Assembly (NCBI RefSeq): GCF_002929375.1
Contig: NZ_PJIP01000003.1
Coordinates: forward strand, 1-64,000
Source: Arthrobacter sp. DWC3
Lineage (GTDB): Bacteria; Actinomycetota; Actinomycetes; Actinomycetales; Micrococcaceae
Length of the DNA stretch: 64,000 bases
Reading direction: 5' to 3'
The translations under genes were made by a program, and so were the position numbers. Below, piece by piece: positions 34,102 to 41,994 of this stretch; position 1 is the first letter of the stretch; every line of letters starts with the position of its first letter. Under the pieces are notes generated by a model. The model had not been told where the DNA came from. It saw nothing but the letters and a program-made list of their open reading frames with translations, and searched no databases.

Positions 34102-35556
34102 ATGAGTACTTCTGCAGAGCATGCGTCCGATGCACCGACCTCGACCGGCGAGCCGGAGCTCAAACGGGTCCTCGGACCGAAACTGCTCCTCCTGTTCATC
34201 GTCGGCGACATCCTGGGGGCCGGCGTGTACGCCGTCACGGGCACGATGGCCGGCACCGTCGGCGGGCTGGTGTGGCTCCCGTTCCTCCTCGCCTTCGTCG
34301 TCGCGACGATGACCGCGTTCTCCTACCTCGAACTCGTGACGCAGTATCCGCAGGCGGCGGGCGCCGCGCTCTACGCCCACAAGGCGTTCGGTATCCACTT
34401 CGTCACATTCCTGGTGGCCTTCGCCGTCGTCTGCTCCGGCATCACGAGCGCCGCCACCTCGGCCAACGTCCTGGCGCAGAACTTCTTCGGCGGCCTCGAG
34501 GTGAACGGGTGGATGGCCGCACCCGGGCAGGGGGTCATCACGGCCGTGGCACTCGGGTTCATGCTGCTGCTGGCCCTGATCAACCTCCGCGGAGTGGGCG
34601 AGAGCGTGAAATTCAACGTGGTGCTGACGCTCGTGGAGGTCACCGCCCTCTGCATCGTGATCGGCGTCGGCTTCCTCGCGATGGCCCAGGGCAACGGCAA
34701 CATCGGCGAGGTCTTCGTGTTCACGGACTACCAGGACAAGGGCCTCTTCCTCGCGGTGACCGCGGCGACGTCGATCGCGTTCTTCGCCATGGTGGGTTTC
34801 GAGGACTCCGTGAACATGGTGGAGGAGACCCAGAACCCCGAACGGATCTTCCCGCGCTCCATGCTCACCGGCCTCGGGATCGCCGTCCTCTTCTACATGC
34901 TCGTCGCCATCTCGGTGGTCACGGTGCTGACCCCCACGGAACTCGAGGGCATCCGCGAGTCCGAGGGGGCGGCGCTGCTCGAGGTGGTCCACAAGGGGTC
35001 GCCCGATTTCCCGATCGACAGGATCTTCCCGTTCCTCGCCGTCTTCGCCGTCGCCAACACGGCCCTGATCAACATGCTGATGGCGAGCCGCCTGATCTAC
35101 GGCATGGCGCGGCAGGGCGTGCTGCCCCGCCCGCTCGCCAGGGTGCTCCCGGTCCGCTGCACCCCCTGGGCGGGCATCGCCTTCTCCACGGTCCTCGCCC
35201 TCGGCCTGATCCTCTACGTGACCAGCGATCCCGACAGCAACATCGTGGCCAACCTCTCGGGGACCACGGCCTTCCTTCTCCTGTGCGTGTTCACCGTGGT
35301 CAACGTGGCCTGCGTGGTGCTGCGCCGCAAGCGGGACGTCAACCGGAAGGTGTTCTTCACGTCCCCCGGGCCGCTGCCCATCGTGGCCGCACTGCTGTGC
35401 GCGTTCCTGGCCGGCCCGTGGGTGGGGCGCGACGTCGTGCAGTACCAGATCGCCGGCGGCCTCATGGTGATCGGCGTGGTGCTGTGGCTCGTCACATGGC
35501 TCATCAATCGCAGGACCAACACGCGGGCGGGGGACCTGACGGCGCTCGACGGCTGA
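34102..35556 (+). CDS. APC family amino acid permease
   Basis: A 484-residue integral membrane transporter with about 12 helices, starting after a short hydrophilic N-terminus. The first helix region carries FIVGDILGAGVYAVTG, the unwound Gly-rich segment that binds substrate in the APC fold; FFAMVGFEDSVNMVEETQNPE and the NTALINMLMASRLIYGMARQG motifs are also typical. Substrate is probably an amino acid or polyamine. ATG 34102 has GGGAGG eight bases upstream. Confidence 0.9.
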   Translation: MSTSAEHASDAPTSTGEPELKRVLGPKLLLLFIVGDILGAGVYAVTGTMAGTVGGLVWLPFLLAFVVATMTAFSYLELVTQYPQAAGAALYAHKAFGIHFVTFLVAFAVVCSGITSAATSANVLAQNFFGGLEVNGWMAAPGQGVITAVALGFMLLLALINLRGVGESVKFNVVLTLVEVTALCIVIGVGFLAMAQGNGNIGEVFVFTDYQDKGLFLAVTAATSIAFFAMVGFEDSVNMVEETQNPERIFPRSMLTGLGIAVLFYMLVAISVVTVLTPTELEGIRESEGAALLEVVHKGSPDFPIDRIFPFLAVFAVANTALINMLMASRLIYGMARQGVLPRPLARVLPVRCTPWAGIAFSTVLALGLILYVTSDPDSNIVANLSGTTAFLLLCVFTVVNVACVVLRRKRDVNRKVFFTSPGPLPIVAALLCAFLAGPWVGRDVVQYQIAGGLMVIGVVLWLVTWLINRRTNTRAGDLTALDG

Positions 35557-35587
35557 TCGGTCCCGCGCCGGACGCTAGCATCGCGTC

Positions 35588-36424
35588 ATGGAGATCCTTC
35601 GCTACGCGGCGTTCACGGACCGGCCCGACGGCGGCAACCCCGCCGGCGTGGTGCTCGACGCGGACCACCTGACGGCGGCGCAGATGCAGGCTGTCGCCGC
35701 CGACCTCGGTTACGCGGAGAGCGCGTTCGTCTCCGCCCGGGGCCCGGGCGGCGCGACCGTCCGGTACTTCGCGCCCGAGGCGGAGATCCCGTTCTGCGGG
35801 CACGCGACGATCGCCACCGGGGTCGCGCTCGCCGAGCGCGAGGGGCCGGCCACGCTGGTGCTGTCCACCCCGGTGGGCCCCGTCGAACTCAGCACACGCA
35901 GGACGGCCGACCGCCTCGTCGCATCGCTCGTGACCGTGGAGCCACGGGTCGACGCGATCGATCCCGCGGTCCGCACGCAGCTCCTGCAGCACCTCCGCCT
36001 CCCGGAGGAGGACCTCGCCGGGGACCTGCCCGTGATGCTGTCCTTCGCCGGCAACGTGCACCCGATCGTGCCCGTCCGCGACACCGCGACCCTCACGGGA
36101 CTCGACTACGACTACGACGGGCTGAAGGCACTCATGGCGGCGCAGGGCTGGGGCGCCACGGTCGCCGTGGTGCACCGGGTGTCCCGGCACGTCTTCGAGG
36201 TCCGCAACCCGTTCCCGCCCGGCGGTGTCCGCGAGGATCCCGCCACCGGATCCGCGGCGGCGTCGCTCGGGGCGTACCTCCGCGCGCGGGGCGAGATCGC
36301 GCCGCCGGCCACCCTCACAGTGCACCAGGGTGCCCAGGTGGGCCGCCCGTCCGTCATCACGGTGCACGTCCCGCCGTCCGGGGGCCTGACGGTCTCGGGG
36401 GAAGCCGTGCGGATCAGCGGGTAG
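35588..36424 (+). CDS. PhzF family isomerase-like protein
   Basis: A 278-residue PhzF-fold protein (two diaminopimelate-epimerase-like halves). It has DGGNPAGVVLDA, the catalytic-glutamate region YAESAFV, PFCGHATIATG and REDPATGSAAASLGAYL, all family motifs. PhzF proper isomerises an intermediate of phenazine synthesis; no other phenazine genes are present, so this is probably a housekeeping-type paralogue of unknown substrate. TAGCAT (35576-35581) six bases before ATG 35588 indicates a leaderless mRNA. Confidence 0.88.
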   Translation: MEILRYAAFTDRPDGGNPAGVVLDADHLTAAQMQAVAADLGYAESAFVSARGPGGATVRYFAPEAEIPFCGHATIATGVALAEREGPATLVLSTPVGPVELSTRRTADRLVASLVTVEPRVDAIDPAVRTQLLQHLRLPEEDLAGDLPVMLSFAGNVHPIVPVRDTATLTGLDYDYDGLKALMAAQGWGATVAVVHRVSRHVFEVRNPFPPGGVREDPATGSAAASLGAYLRARGEIAPPATLTVHQGAQVGRPSVITVHVPPSGGLTVSGEAVRISG

Positions 36425-36452
36425 CAGCCGCCCCGGGATGCATCCGACCGGT

Positions 36453-36776
36453 TCAGGGGCGGTAGCCGAAGGCGGCGAGCCCGAGGGCGCCGTGCGGCCG
36501 GAAGCCCAGGGACCGGTAGAACGGGTGCGACCGCGCGGCGTCGGGGGTGCCTTCGGCGTCGGTGGTCAGCGCCACGAACATGCCGTGGCGGTAGCGCTGC
36601 TGGAGGTCCTGCACCAGTGCGCGGCCGACGCCGCGCCGCTGGGCGTCGGGGTGCACCAGGATGTCCTGGATGGAGCAGATCGACTCCCCGTCCGAGACGG
36701 TGCGCGCCTCGGCGAGGGGGACGTCTCCGGCGGTGAGTCTCGCGGGGTGCACGCCAGCAGCCTGACGGCCCGTCAC
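36453..36776 (-). CDS. GNAT acetyltransferase, N-terminally shortened
   Basis: A 107-residue protein with a good motif A (IQDILVHPDAQRRGVGRALV, about residues 36-55) and SHPFYRSLGF near the end. The first strand-helix part of a normal GNAT (about 40-50 residues) is missing: the text before ARTVSDGES has no resemblance to it. The GTG start overlaps the TGA of the YbaK/EbsC-like gene (GTGA), so expression is retained. It may be a 5'-truncated remnant or a minimal acetyl-CoA-binding protein. Confidence 0.65.
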   Translation of the reverse strand: MTGRQAAGVHPARLTAGDVPLAEARTVSDGESICSIQDILVHPDAQRRGVGRALVQDLQQRYRHGMFVALTTDAEGTPDAARSHPFYRSLGFRPHGALGLAAFGYRP

Positions 36777-37267
36777 GGGCCGGCGATGGGAGCGGTGAGC
36801 GCGTGGGTCGCACGGATCAGGTCCTCCGGCGCCAGCTCGACGTCGAGGCCGCGCTGGCCGCCGGACACGAACACCCTGGGGTGCTGGAGGGCGGAGCGAT
36901 CGACGACCACGGGGGAGGGGTGGCGCTGCCCCAGGGGGGAGATCCCGCCGAGCACGTACCCGGTCCGCCGCCGGGCGACCGCGGGGTCCGCCATCGCCGC
37001 CTTCCGCCCGCCGAGTGCGGAGGCCAGCGCCTTCAGGTCGAGGGAGCCCGTGACGGGCACGACGGCGACCACCAGGGAGCCGTCCACAGTGGCCATCAGG
37101 GTCTTGAGGACCTGCGCGGGCGGCACCCCGAGGGCGGTGGCGGCCTCCAGCCCGTAGGAGGAGACGCCCTGCTCGTGCTCGTACGGGCGGGCGGTGAAGG
37201 CGATCCCTGCCGCCGAGAGCGCGGCCAGGGCGGGGGTGCTGCGGGGGCCCGCAGGCCGTCTGCCCAC
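36773..37267 (-). CDS. YbaK/EbsC family (Cys-tRNA(Pro) deacylase-like) protein
   Basis: A 164-residue INS-superfamily editing domain that hydrolyses mischarged tRNA such as Cys-tRNA(Pro) or Ala-tRNA(Pro). It shows YEHEQGVSSYGLEAA, the catalytic-lysine motif VLKTLMA, and GYVLGGISPLGQR (about residues 101-113), typical of EbsC/YbaK. GTG 37267 has GGGAGGA seven bases upstream; a longer frame is unsupported. It overlaps the GNAT fragment downstream by 4 bp. Confidence 0.88.
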   Translation of the reverse strand: MGRRPAGPRSTPALAALSAAGIAFTARPYEHEQGVSSYGLEAATALGVPPAQVLKTLMATVDGSLVVAVVPVTGSLDLKALASALGGRKAAMADPAVARRRTGYVLGGISPLGQRHPSPVVVDRSALQHPRVFVSGGQRGLDVELAPEDLIRATHALTAPIAGP

Positions 37268-37301
37268 GGATCCTCCCTCGGGGTGTCGGAGCAAGTCGTC
37301 C

Positions 37302-37706
37302 CTACGACGCGGACGCCACATCCTGGAGGAGGGCGAGGTCCTGGGACTCGGGCCGGCCCCAGGCTCCCGCGAAGTCGCAGGACAGGATGAAGTCTGCCAC
37401 GACCGGACCCGTCAGCACGAGGCCCTCTAGGTACTCGACGCCGTCGTTCAGCACCGTCACGACACCGTGGGTGCGCAGAACGTCGAGGAGGGGACTGCCG
37501 TCCTCGGCCGCGGAGTCGCCGGAGGCATCGAGGTCGTCGAAGCCATCGGAGCCGTCGGAGTCATCGTGGGATGCAGTGGAGGTGGGCGTGGCGCGGAGGG
37601 AGCACCAGTGCAGGTACAGGCCCTCGATCTCGTCGGCGGAGACGAGGGAACCGTCGGCGGTGACGGTGATGCAGTCCTGGATGAACTCTTCGGGGTGCTG
37701 GGTCAT
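37302..37706 (-). CDS. Unknown protein with acidic Ser/Asp linker
   Basis: A 134-residue protein without a recognised family. Residues 1-40 (EEFIQDCITV ... DEIEGLYLHWCSLR) form a small helical block faintly like the winged-helix pieces that follow phage/plasmid primases, but too short to rely on. Residues ~43-72 are a Ser/Asp-rich linker, and residues ~73-134 a second block (LLDVLRTHGVVTVL, VEYLEGLVLTGPVV). ATG 37706 has AAAGGA upstream. Monocistronic or with the small frame upstream. Confidence 0.6.
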   Translation of the reverse strand: MTQHPEEFIQDCITVTADGSLVSADEIEGLYLHWCSLRATPTSTASHDDSDGSDGFDDLDASGDSAAEDGSPLLDVLRTHGVVTVLNDGVEYLEGLVLTGPVVADFILSCDFAGAWGRPESQDLALLQDVASAS

Positions 37707-38109
37707 GGTGATGATCCTTTGCGGGGTGTGGAACGCGGGGCCGGGAGGGATGGGGCCGGCCGGGGAAGTCGCTCGAGGCGGTCGGTGCGGACGCGCTGGT
37801 GGGCGTCGCTGCGTCAGGGCACACGAACGCAGGAAGGGAAGGAACCGTCAGGAGGGTGGGCGCGGCCCGGAGCGCGGACTCGTCGCGGTGGCAGGGGTCG
37901 CTGGACGGCCTGCGGGCGGCTGAGGGGAAGGAGCTTCCTGGTTGTTCATGATGCACGCCCCTTTCGGGGATGGTGCTCTGCTGTTGCACGCCCGGCGGAT
38001 GGCGGGGCGGCGAAGAGAAGAACCGAAGACAGCCGCCTTCTTCTAGACAACTACCCCCACAGTACGCCCTCCCGGCATTCCCCGCGCGGGTGGCCCGCGG
38101 GGGCTCGGC
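37707..38109. other. Gene-poor spacer upstream of the LacI regulator
   Basis: About 415 bases between the unknown minus-strand gene and the LacI gene. It holds one doubtful minus-strand small frame (37848-37949), otherwise nothing recognised. No operator copy of the GAACGTTC type is present here. Confidence 0.5.
37848..37949 (-). CDS. Doubtful 33-aa Pro-rich ORF
   Basis: ATG 37949 preceded by AAAGGGG opens a 33-codon frame (MNNQEAPSPQPPAGRPATPA then a Pro/Arg-rich end). The purine-rich site is the main support. It could be a short leader for the gene at 37302-37706 or non-coding. Confidence 0.25.
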   Translation of the reverse strand: MNNQEAPSPQPPAGRPATPATATSPRSGPRPPS

Positions 38110-38121
38110 TACAGTACAGAT

Positions 38122-39138
38122 ATGCCCCCGACGCGCACCCGGAACCGCCGGGCGACCATCAACGACGTCGCCTCCGCGGCCGGGCTCTCGCGGGGAACGG
38201 TCTCGCGGGTCGTCAACGGGGAGCGCTACGTCTCGGACGAGGCACGCATCGCCGTGGAGGACGCCATCGCGCGGGTCGGGTACGTGCGCAACTCGGCGGC
38301 CAGGAACCTGGTCACGCAGGAATCACGCGCGATCGCCCTGATCATCCACGAGCCCCACTCGCTCCTGTTCGAGGACCCGAACATCGGCTCGATCCTGCTC
38401 GGCGCCAACGCCGTCCTGTCCAGGGCCGACTACCAGCTGGTCTCCCTCATCATCGACTCGGACCGGGACAGTCGGCGGGTGGCGGACTACCTCCGCGGCG
38501 GGCTCGTCGACGGCGCCGTGATCGTCTCCGCCCGCGCGTCCGACCCCATCGCCTCCGCGGTGCGCGACATCGGCGTACCGGCGGCCTTCGTGGGCCATCC
38601 GCCCGGCACCCCCGACCTGCCCTACGTGGCCATCGACAACGTCGCGGCGGCCTTCGCCATCACGCAGCGCCTCGTGGCCACGGGCCGACGACGCATCGGC
38701 ATGATCGCGAGCGCCCTCGACCGCGACTCCGGCCACGACCGGTTCACCGGGTTCCGCGACGCCATGGGTGAGCGGTTCGACGCCTCGCTCGTGGTCGAGT
38801 ACCCGCTCTACACCTACGCGGCCGGCCTGGAGGGCATGCAGGAACTGCTGCGCCGCTGCCCGGAGATCGACGGCGTCTTCGCGGCGTCCGACGCCGTCGC
38901 GGCGGGCGCCATGACCGCCCTCCAGGAGTCCGGGCGGAAGGTGCCCGACGACGTCGGGATCGTCGGGTTCGACGACAGCAGCTGGGCACTGAGGACCAGG
39001 CCGCAGCTCTCCACGGTCAAGCAGCCCGCCGACCTGCTCGGCAGCACCGCGGCCGAGCTGGTCCTGGCCCAGATCCGTGGCCTGCCGAGCCCGGTGCAGG
39101 TGCTCGACACCACCGTCGTCTGGCGCGATTCCGCCTGA
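38122..39138 (+). CDS. LacI family transcriptional regulator
   Basis: A 338-residue LacI/GalR-type regulator. The HTH reads ATINDVASAAGLSRGTVSRV (residues 11-30) followed by the hinge helix NSAARNLV. The periplasmic-binding-like domain has VDGAVIVSARA, GHPPGTPDLPYVAIDN, DGVFAASDAVAAGAM and DDVGIVGFDDSSWA. The sugar effector is unknown. TACAGT (38110-38115) six bases before ATG 38122 suggests a leaderless mRNA. No sugar gene adjoins it. It might act on the GAACGTTC operators near 30.1 kb, but that is only a possibility. Confidence 0.92.
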   Translation: MPPTRTRNRRATINDVASAAGLSRGTVSRVVNGERYVSDEARIAVEDAIARVGYVRNSAARNLVTQESRAIALIIHEPHSLLFEDPNIGSILLGANAVLSRADYQLVSLIIDSDRDSRRVADYLRGGLVDGAVIVSARASDPIASAVRDIGVPAAFVGHPPGTPDLPYVAIDNVAAAFAITQRLVATGRRRIGMIASALDRDSGHDRFTGFRDAMGERFDASLVVEYPLYTYAAGLEGMQELLRRCPEIDGVFAASDAVAAGAMTALQESGRKVPDDVGIVGFDDSSWALRTRPQLSTVKQPADLLGSTAAELVLAQIRGLPSPVQVLDTTVVWRDSA

Positions 39139-39206
39139 CGCACCCCTGGCGTACGTCCCCCGACGCACGCCCCTCGGCACAGGCCCTCAGGTGCGGGCGA
39201 CGAGCA

Positions 39207-39254
39207 GCACGGCACGGGCAGCACGGCACGGCACGGCACGGCACGGGCAGCACG
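39207..39254. repeat. GCACG/GGCA simple repeat tract
   Basis: Pentanucleotide GCACG units interrupted by GGCA run from just after the LacI gene to the ribosome binding site of the DUF503 gene. Replication slippage would change its length without touching either coding frame. Confidence 0.8.
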
Positions 39255-39274
39255 ACAGGACAGGGAGGACCGTC

Positions 39275-39574
39275 ATGTGGATCGGGTTCATCGAGTTCGA
39301 CGTCCTGCTCGGTGACGTGCATTCGCTGAAGGGCAAGCGGTCGGTGGTGCGCCCGCTCGTGTCGGATCTCCGGCGGAAGTTCGAATTGTCGGTGGCCGAG
39401 GTGGGGCACCAGGACCTGCACCGCCGGGCGGTCGTCGGGGCGGGCGTGGTCGGCGGCGACGTCCAGCACGTGGTGGACGTGCTGGACCGCGTGGAACGGT
39501 ACGTGGCCGCGCGGCCGGAGATGGAACTGCTCAGTGCCCGACGCCGGCTCCTCAACAGCGAGGACCAGGACTAG
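39275..39574 (+). CDS. DUF503 (YlxP-like) protein
   Basis: A 99-residue DUF503 protein: MWIGFIEFDVLLGDVHSLK, then KRSVVRPLVSDLRRKFELSVAEV, a signature of the family. YlxP-like proteins are often encoded next to rbfA and have been linked to ribosome biogenesis, but here the gene stands alone. CAGGGAGGA precedes ATG 39275 by six bases. Confidence 0.88.
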   Translation: MWIGFIEFDVLLGDVHSLKGKRSVVRPLVSDLRRKFELSVAEVGHQDLHRRAVVGAGVVGGDVQHVVDVLDRVERYVAARPEMELLSARRRLLNSEDQD

Positions 39575-39609
39575 GCGGGCGGCACCCCACCTGGGGATCA
39601 GCAGGTGCG

Positions 39610-41238
39610 TCAGCCGGCCCTCTGCCAGGTGCCGAGGTCCCCGGTCGTCGTTCTGAAGAAGTCGACGGTCATCGAGGTGGCCGGGGCGCCGCCGGTGAAG
39701 GCGACCGACGACAGCGACCCGGCCGGCGCGTTCTCACCGCGGGGCACGAAGGCGAAGGTGTCGCCGTCCCAGTGCTCGAGGACGAAGGTGGACGCGCCGT
39801 CCGGCCCGACGGCCAGGACGAGGACGCCGTCCTCCTCCCGCACCGTGGCGGTCCCGTAGTACTCGTTGGTGTACTGGCCGGCGTAGGCCGAGAGCGGTTT
39901 CGCCTGCGCGGGATCGGTCGGCGGCGTCTCGCCCGCCAGGTCGCCCGCCGGCGCGTAGTAGCCGGCCGTCACGTTGCCGTACGCCTCCACCCAGTCGCGG
40001 ACTCCGTACCCGAACTGCACCTCGTCGAGGAACGCCGCGGCGATGGCCTCGGGAGCACCGACCGGGCCGGCGTTGGTCAGCACCACGACGCCGATGTCGG
40101 CGGACGGGATCATCTGGACGGTGGTCGCAGCGCCGAGGGTGAAGGCCCCCGAATGGCTGAGGCTCACCCGGCCGCCCGGCTGCACGCCGACCCCGAACCC
40201 GAAGCCGTACTGCCCGGCGCGCTGGTCCGGTGCCGTCGGATGGAAGGAGATGCTCTGTGTACTGATCGCGGGCAGCAGGGCGTCCTCGGCCAGGAGCTCC
40301 TCGCCGTCGTACGTGCCGGACGCGAGGATCAGCTTCATCCATTCCGACAGGTCCTCGACCGTCGAGGAGACGCCGCCCGCCGGGGACTGCGCGTCGGCGT
40401 CGCGCTCGTACAGCGCCTCGAACGTCCTGTCCCCGACCTTGGTGTGGAGGGTGGCCCTGTTCTCCCGCGCGAGGAAGTCGTCGTGCCTCGAACTCGTCAG
40501 GTCCATGCCGAGGGGCCGGTAGAGCTGCTCCTCGGACAGGGTCTCCCAGTCCTCCCCGGCCGCGGCGGCCACGGCCTCGGCGCCCACCGTGATGCCGAAG
40601 TTCGCGTAGCCGTAGCTCGCACGGAAGGGGTTCAGCGGCTGGTACCTGAGGTGGTCGATCACGTAGTCGCGGTCGTACCCGATGTCCTCGAGCGAGTCAC
40701 CGGCGGCCATCGACAGGCCCGTACGGTGCGCGTAGAAGTCCCCGATCGTGGCATGCGTGGAGACCCACGGGTCGGCGAGCCCGAATCCGGGGAGGAGGCC
40801 GGCGACGGGCGTGGTCCAGTCGAGCACCCCCTGCGACACCTGCCGCGCGACCACCGTCGCCCCGACGGGTTTGGACAGCGAGGCGATCTGGAAGACGGTG
40901 TCGGTGTCCACCGCCGCGTCCTCCCCGAGCTTCCGCACGCCGTAGCCCTCGGCGAAGACGGTCTCGCCACCGTGCACCACGGCCACCGCGGCACCGGGGA
41001 TGCCGGTGCGTCCCATCACGGTCCTCACGATGTCCGGCAACTCCTCGACGGCGCGGTCCACGCTGCCCTCCGGCAGCGTGACGACGTCCTGGTAGGGCAT
41101 GGCTCCGGTGGTGACCGGGACGTCCTGGCCCGTGGTCCCGGCGCCCGGTGCGCCCTCGGCAGGAGGAAGGGTGCAGCCGGCCAGGACGGTCACGAGCACG
41201 GCGGCGACGGCGGTGCCCGTCAGGGGACGATGACGCAT
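39610..41238 (-). CDS. Serine hydrolase lipoprotein, beta-lactamase/class C PBP fold (copy 1)
   Basis: A 542-residue exported protein. Signal peptide with lipobox VLAGCT (acylated Cys at about residue 22). The beta-lactamase-fold domain has the catalytic serine motif SLSKP (SxxK, about residue 121), the YxN motif in YGYANFG, and a C-terminal HSG motif (SLSHSGAF). A separate C-terminal beta domain (LSAYAGQYTNEYYG onward) resembles the lipocalin-like tail of such esterases. It may cut peptidoglycan peptides, esters or beta-lactams. ATG 41238 has AGGAGT upstream. It lies directly downstream of a two-component system. Confidence 0.88.
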   Translation of the reverse strand: MRHRPLTGTAVAAVLVTVLAGCTLPPAEGAPGAGTTGQDVPVTTGAMPYQDVVTLPEGSVDRAVEELPDIVRTVMGRTGIPGAAVAVVHGGETVFAEGYGVRKLGEDAAVDTDTVFQIASLSKPVGATVVARQVSQGVLDWTTPVAGLLPGFGLADPWVSTHATIGDFYAHRTGLSMAAGDSLEDIGYDRDYVIDHLRYQPLNPFRASYGYANFGITVGAEAVAAAAGEDWETLSEEQLYRPLGMDLTSSRHDDFLARENRATLHTKVGDRTFEALYERDADAQSPAGGVSSTVEDLSEWMKLILASGTYDGEELLAEDALLPAISTQSISFHPTAPDQRAGQYGFGFGVGVQPGGRVSLSHSGAFTLGAATTVQMIPSADIGVVVLTNAGPVGAPEAIAAAFLDEVQFGYGVRDWVEAYGNVTAGYYAPAGDLAGETPPTDPAQAKPLSAYAGQYTNEYYGTATVREEDGVLVLAVGPDGASTFVLEHWDGDTFAFVPRGENAPAGSLSSVAFTGGAPATSMTVDFFRTTTGDLGTWQRAG

Positions 41239-41346
41239 GGTGGACTCCTGACCGCGGCTGCCTGGGAACCTCACGCTAGTGCGCGGCCCCGGTGTACGGC
41301 GATGGACCTGGGTCCCGTCTTCGGGCCGGTACGGCAGCGCCTCCCG

Positions 41347-41994
41347 TCACTGCGCCAGGTAGCGGATCACGGCGAGGACCCGGCGGTGGTCGTCCACGGC
41401 GACCGGCAGGCCGAGTGCCTCGTAGATGCGGGAGGAATGCTGCACCACTGCTTTCTCCGTCACCACGAGGCGCGAGGCGATCCAGGCGTTGCTGCGCCCT
41501 TCCGCCATCAGCGCCAGCACCTCCTGCTGGCGGGGTGTCAGCCGCGCCAGCGCGTCCCGGGCCAGCTGCGCCCGCCTGACCATGACGTCGACGACCTCGG
41601 GGTCCAGGGCCGTACCACCCGCGGCCACGCGCCGCAGGTCGGCGCAGAAGGAGCCGACGTCGGCGATCCGCTGCTTCAGCAGGTAGCCCACCCTCGCCGG
41701 GCGGTCGGTGAGCAGCTCGACGGCGTAGCGCCGCTGCACGTACTGCGAGAGGACCACGATCGCCGCGTCCGGATGGTCCCGCCTGATGCGGAGGGCCGCG
41801 ACGAGGCCCTCGTCGGTGCGGGTCGGGGGCATCCGGATGTCGGTGACCACGAGGTCCGGCCGATGCAGGGCGACGGCGTCGAGCAGTTGCGCGGCATCGG
41901 GTACCGCCGCGACCACCTCGAACCCGCCCTGCTCCAGGACGAGCGCGAGCCCCTGCCGCAGCAGCGCCTCGTCCTCGCCGATCACAACACGCAT
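41347..41994 (-). CDS. NarL/LuxR family response regulator
   Basis: A 215-residue response regulator. The receiver domain has the acidic pair (VVIGEDEALL), the phospho-acceptor Asp in VVTDIRMPP (Asp52) and the conserved Lys in GYLLKQRI. The C-terminal LuxR-type HTH (LTPRQQEVLALMAEGRSNAW, about residues 150-169) binds DNA. ATG 41994 lies within the last codons of the sensor kinase gene (13-bp overlap), so they are cognate partners. Confidence 0.93.
   Translation of the reverse strand: MRVVIGEDEALLRQGLALVLEQGGFEVVAAVPDAAQLLDAVALHRPDLVVTDIRMPPTRTDEGLVAALRIRRDHPDAAIVVLSQYVQRRYAVELLTDRPARVGYLLKQRIADVGSFCADLRRVAAGGTALDPEVVDVMVRRAQLARDALARLTPRQQEVLALMAEGRSNAWIASRLVVTEKAVVQHSSRIYEALGLPVAVDDHRRVLAVIRYLAQ

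Noticed and set aside
35588-36424. PhzF homologue as evidence of a phenazine cluster
   Set aside because: No other phz genes are present and the neighbours are unrelated single genes.
37302-38109. A phage or integrated-element remnant around the unknown acidic-linker protein
   Set aside because: The primase-like resemblance is faint; there is no integrase, attachment repeat or tRNA, and base composition does not change.
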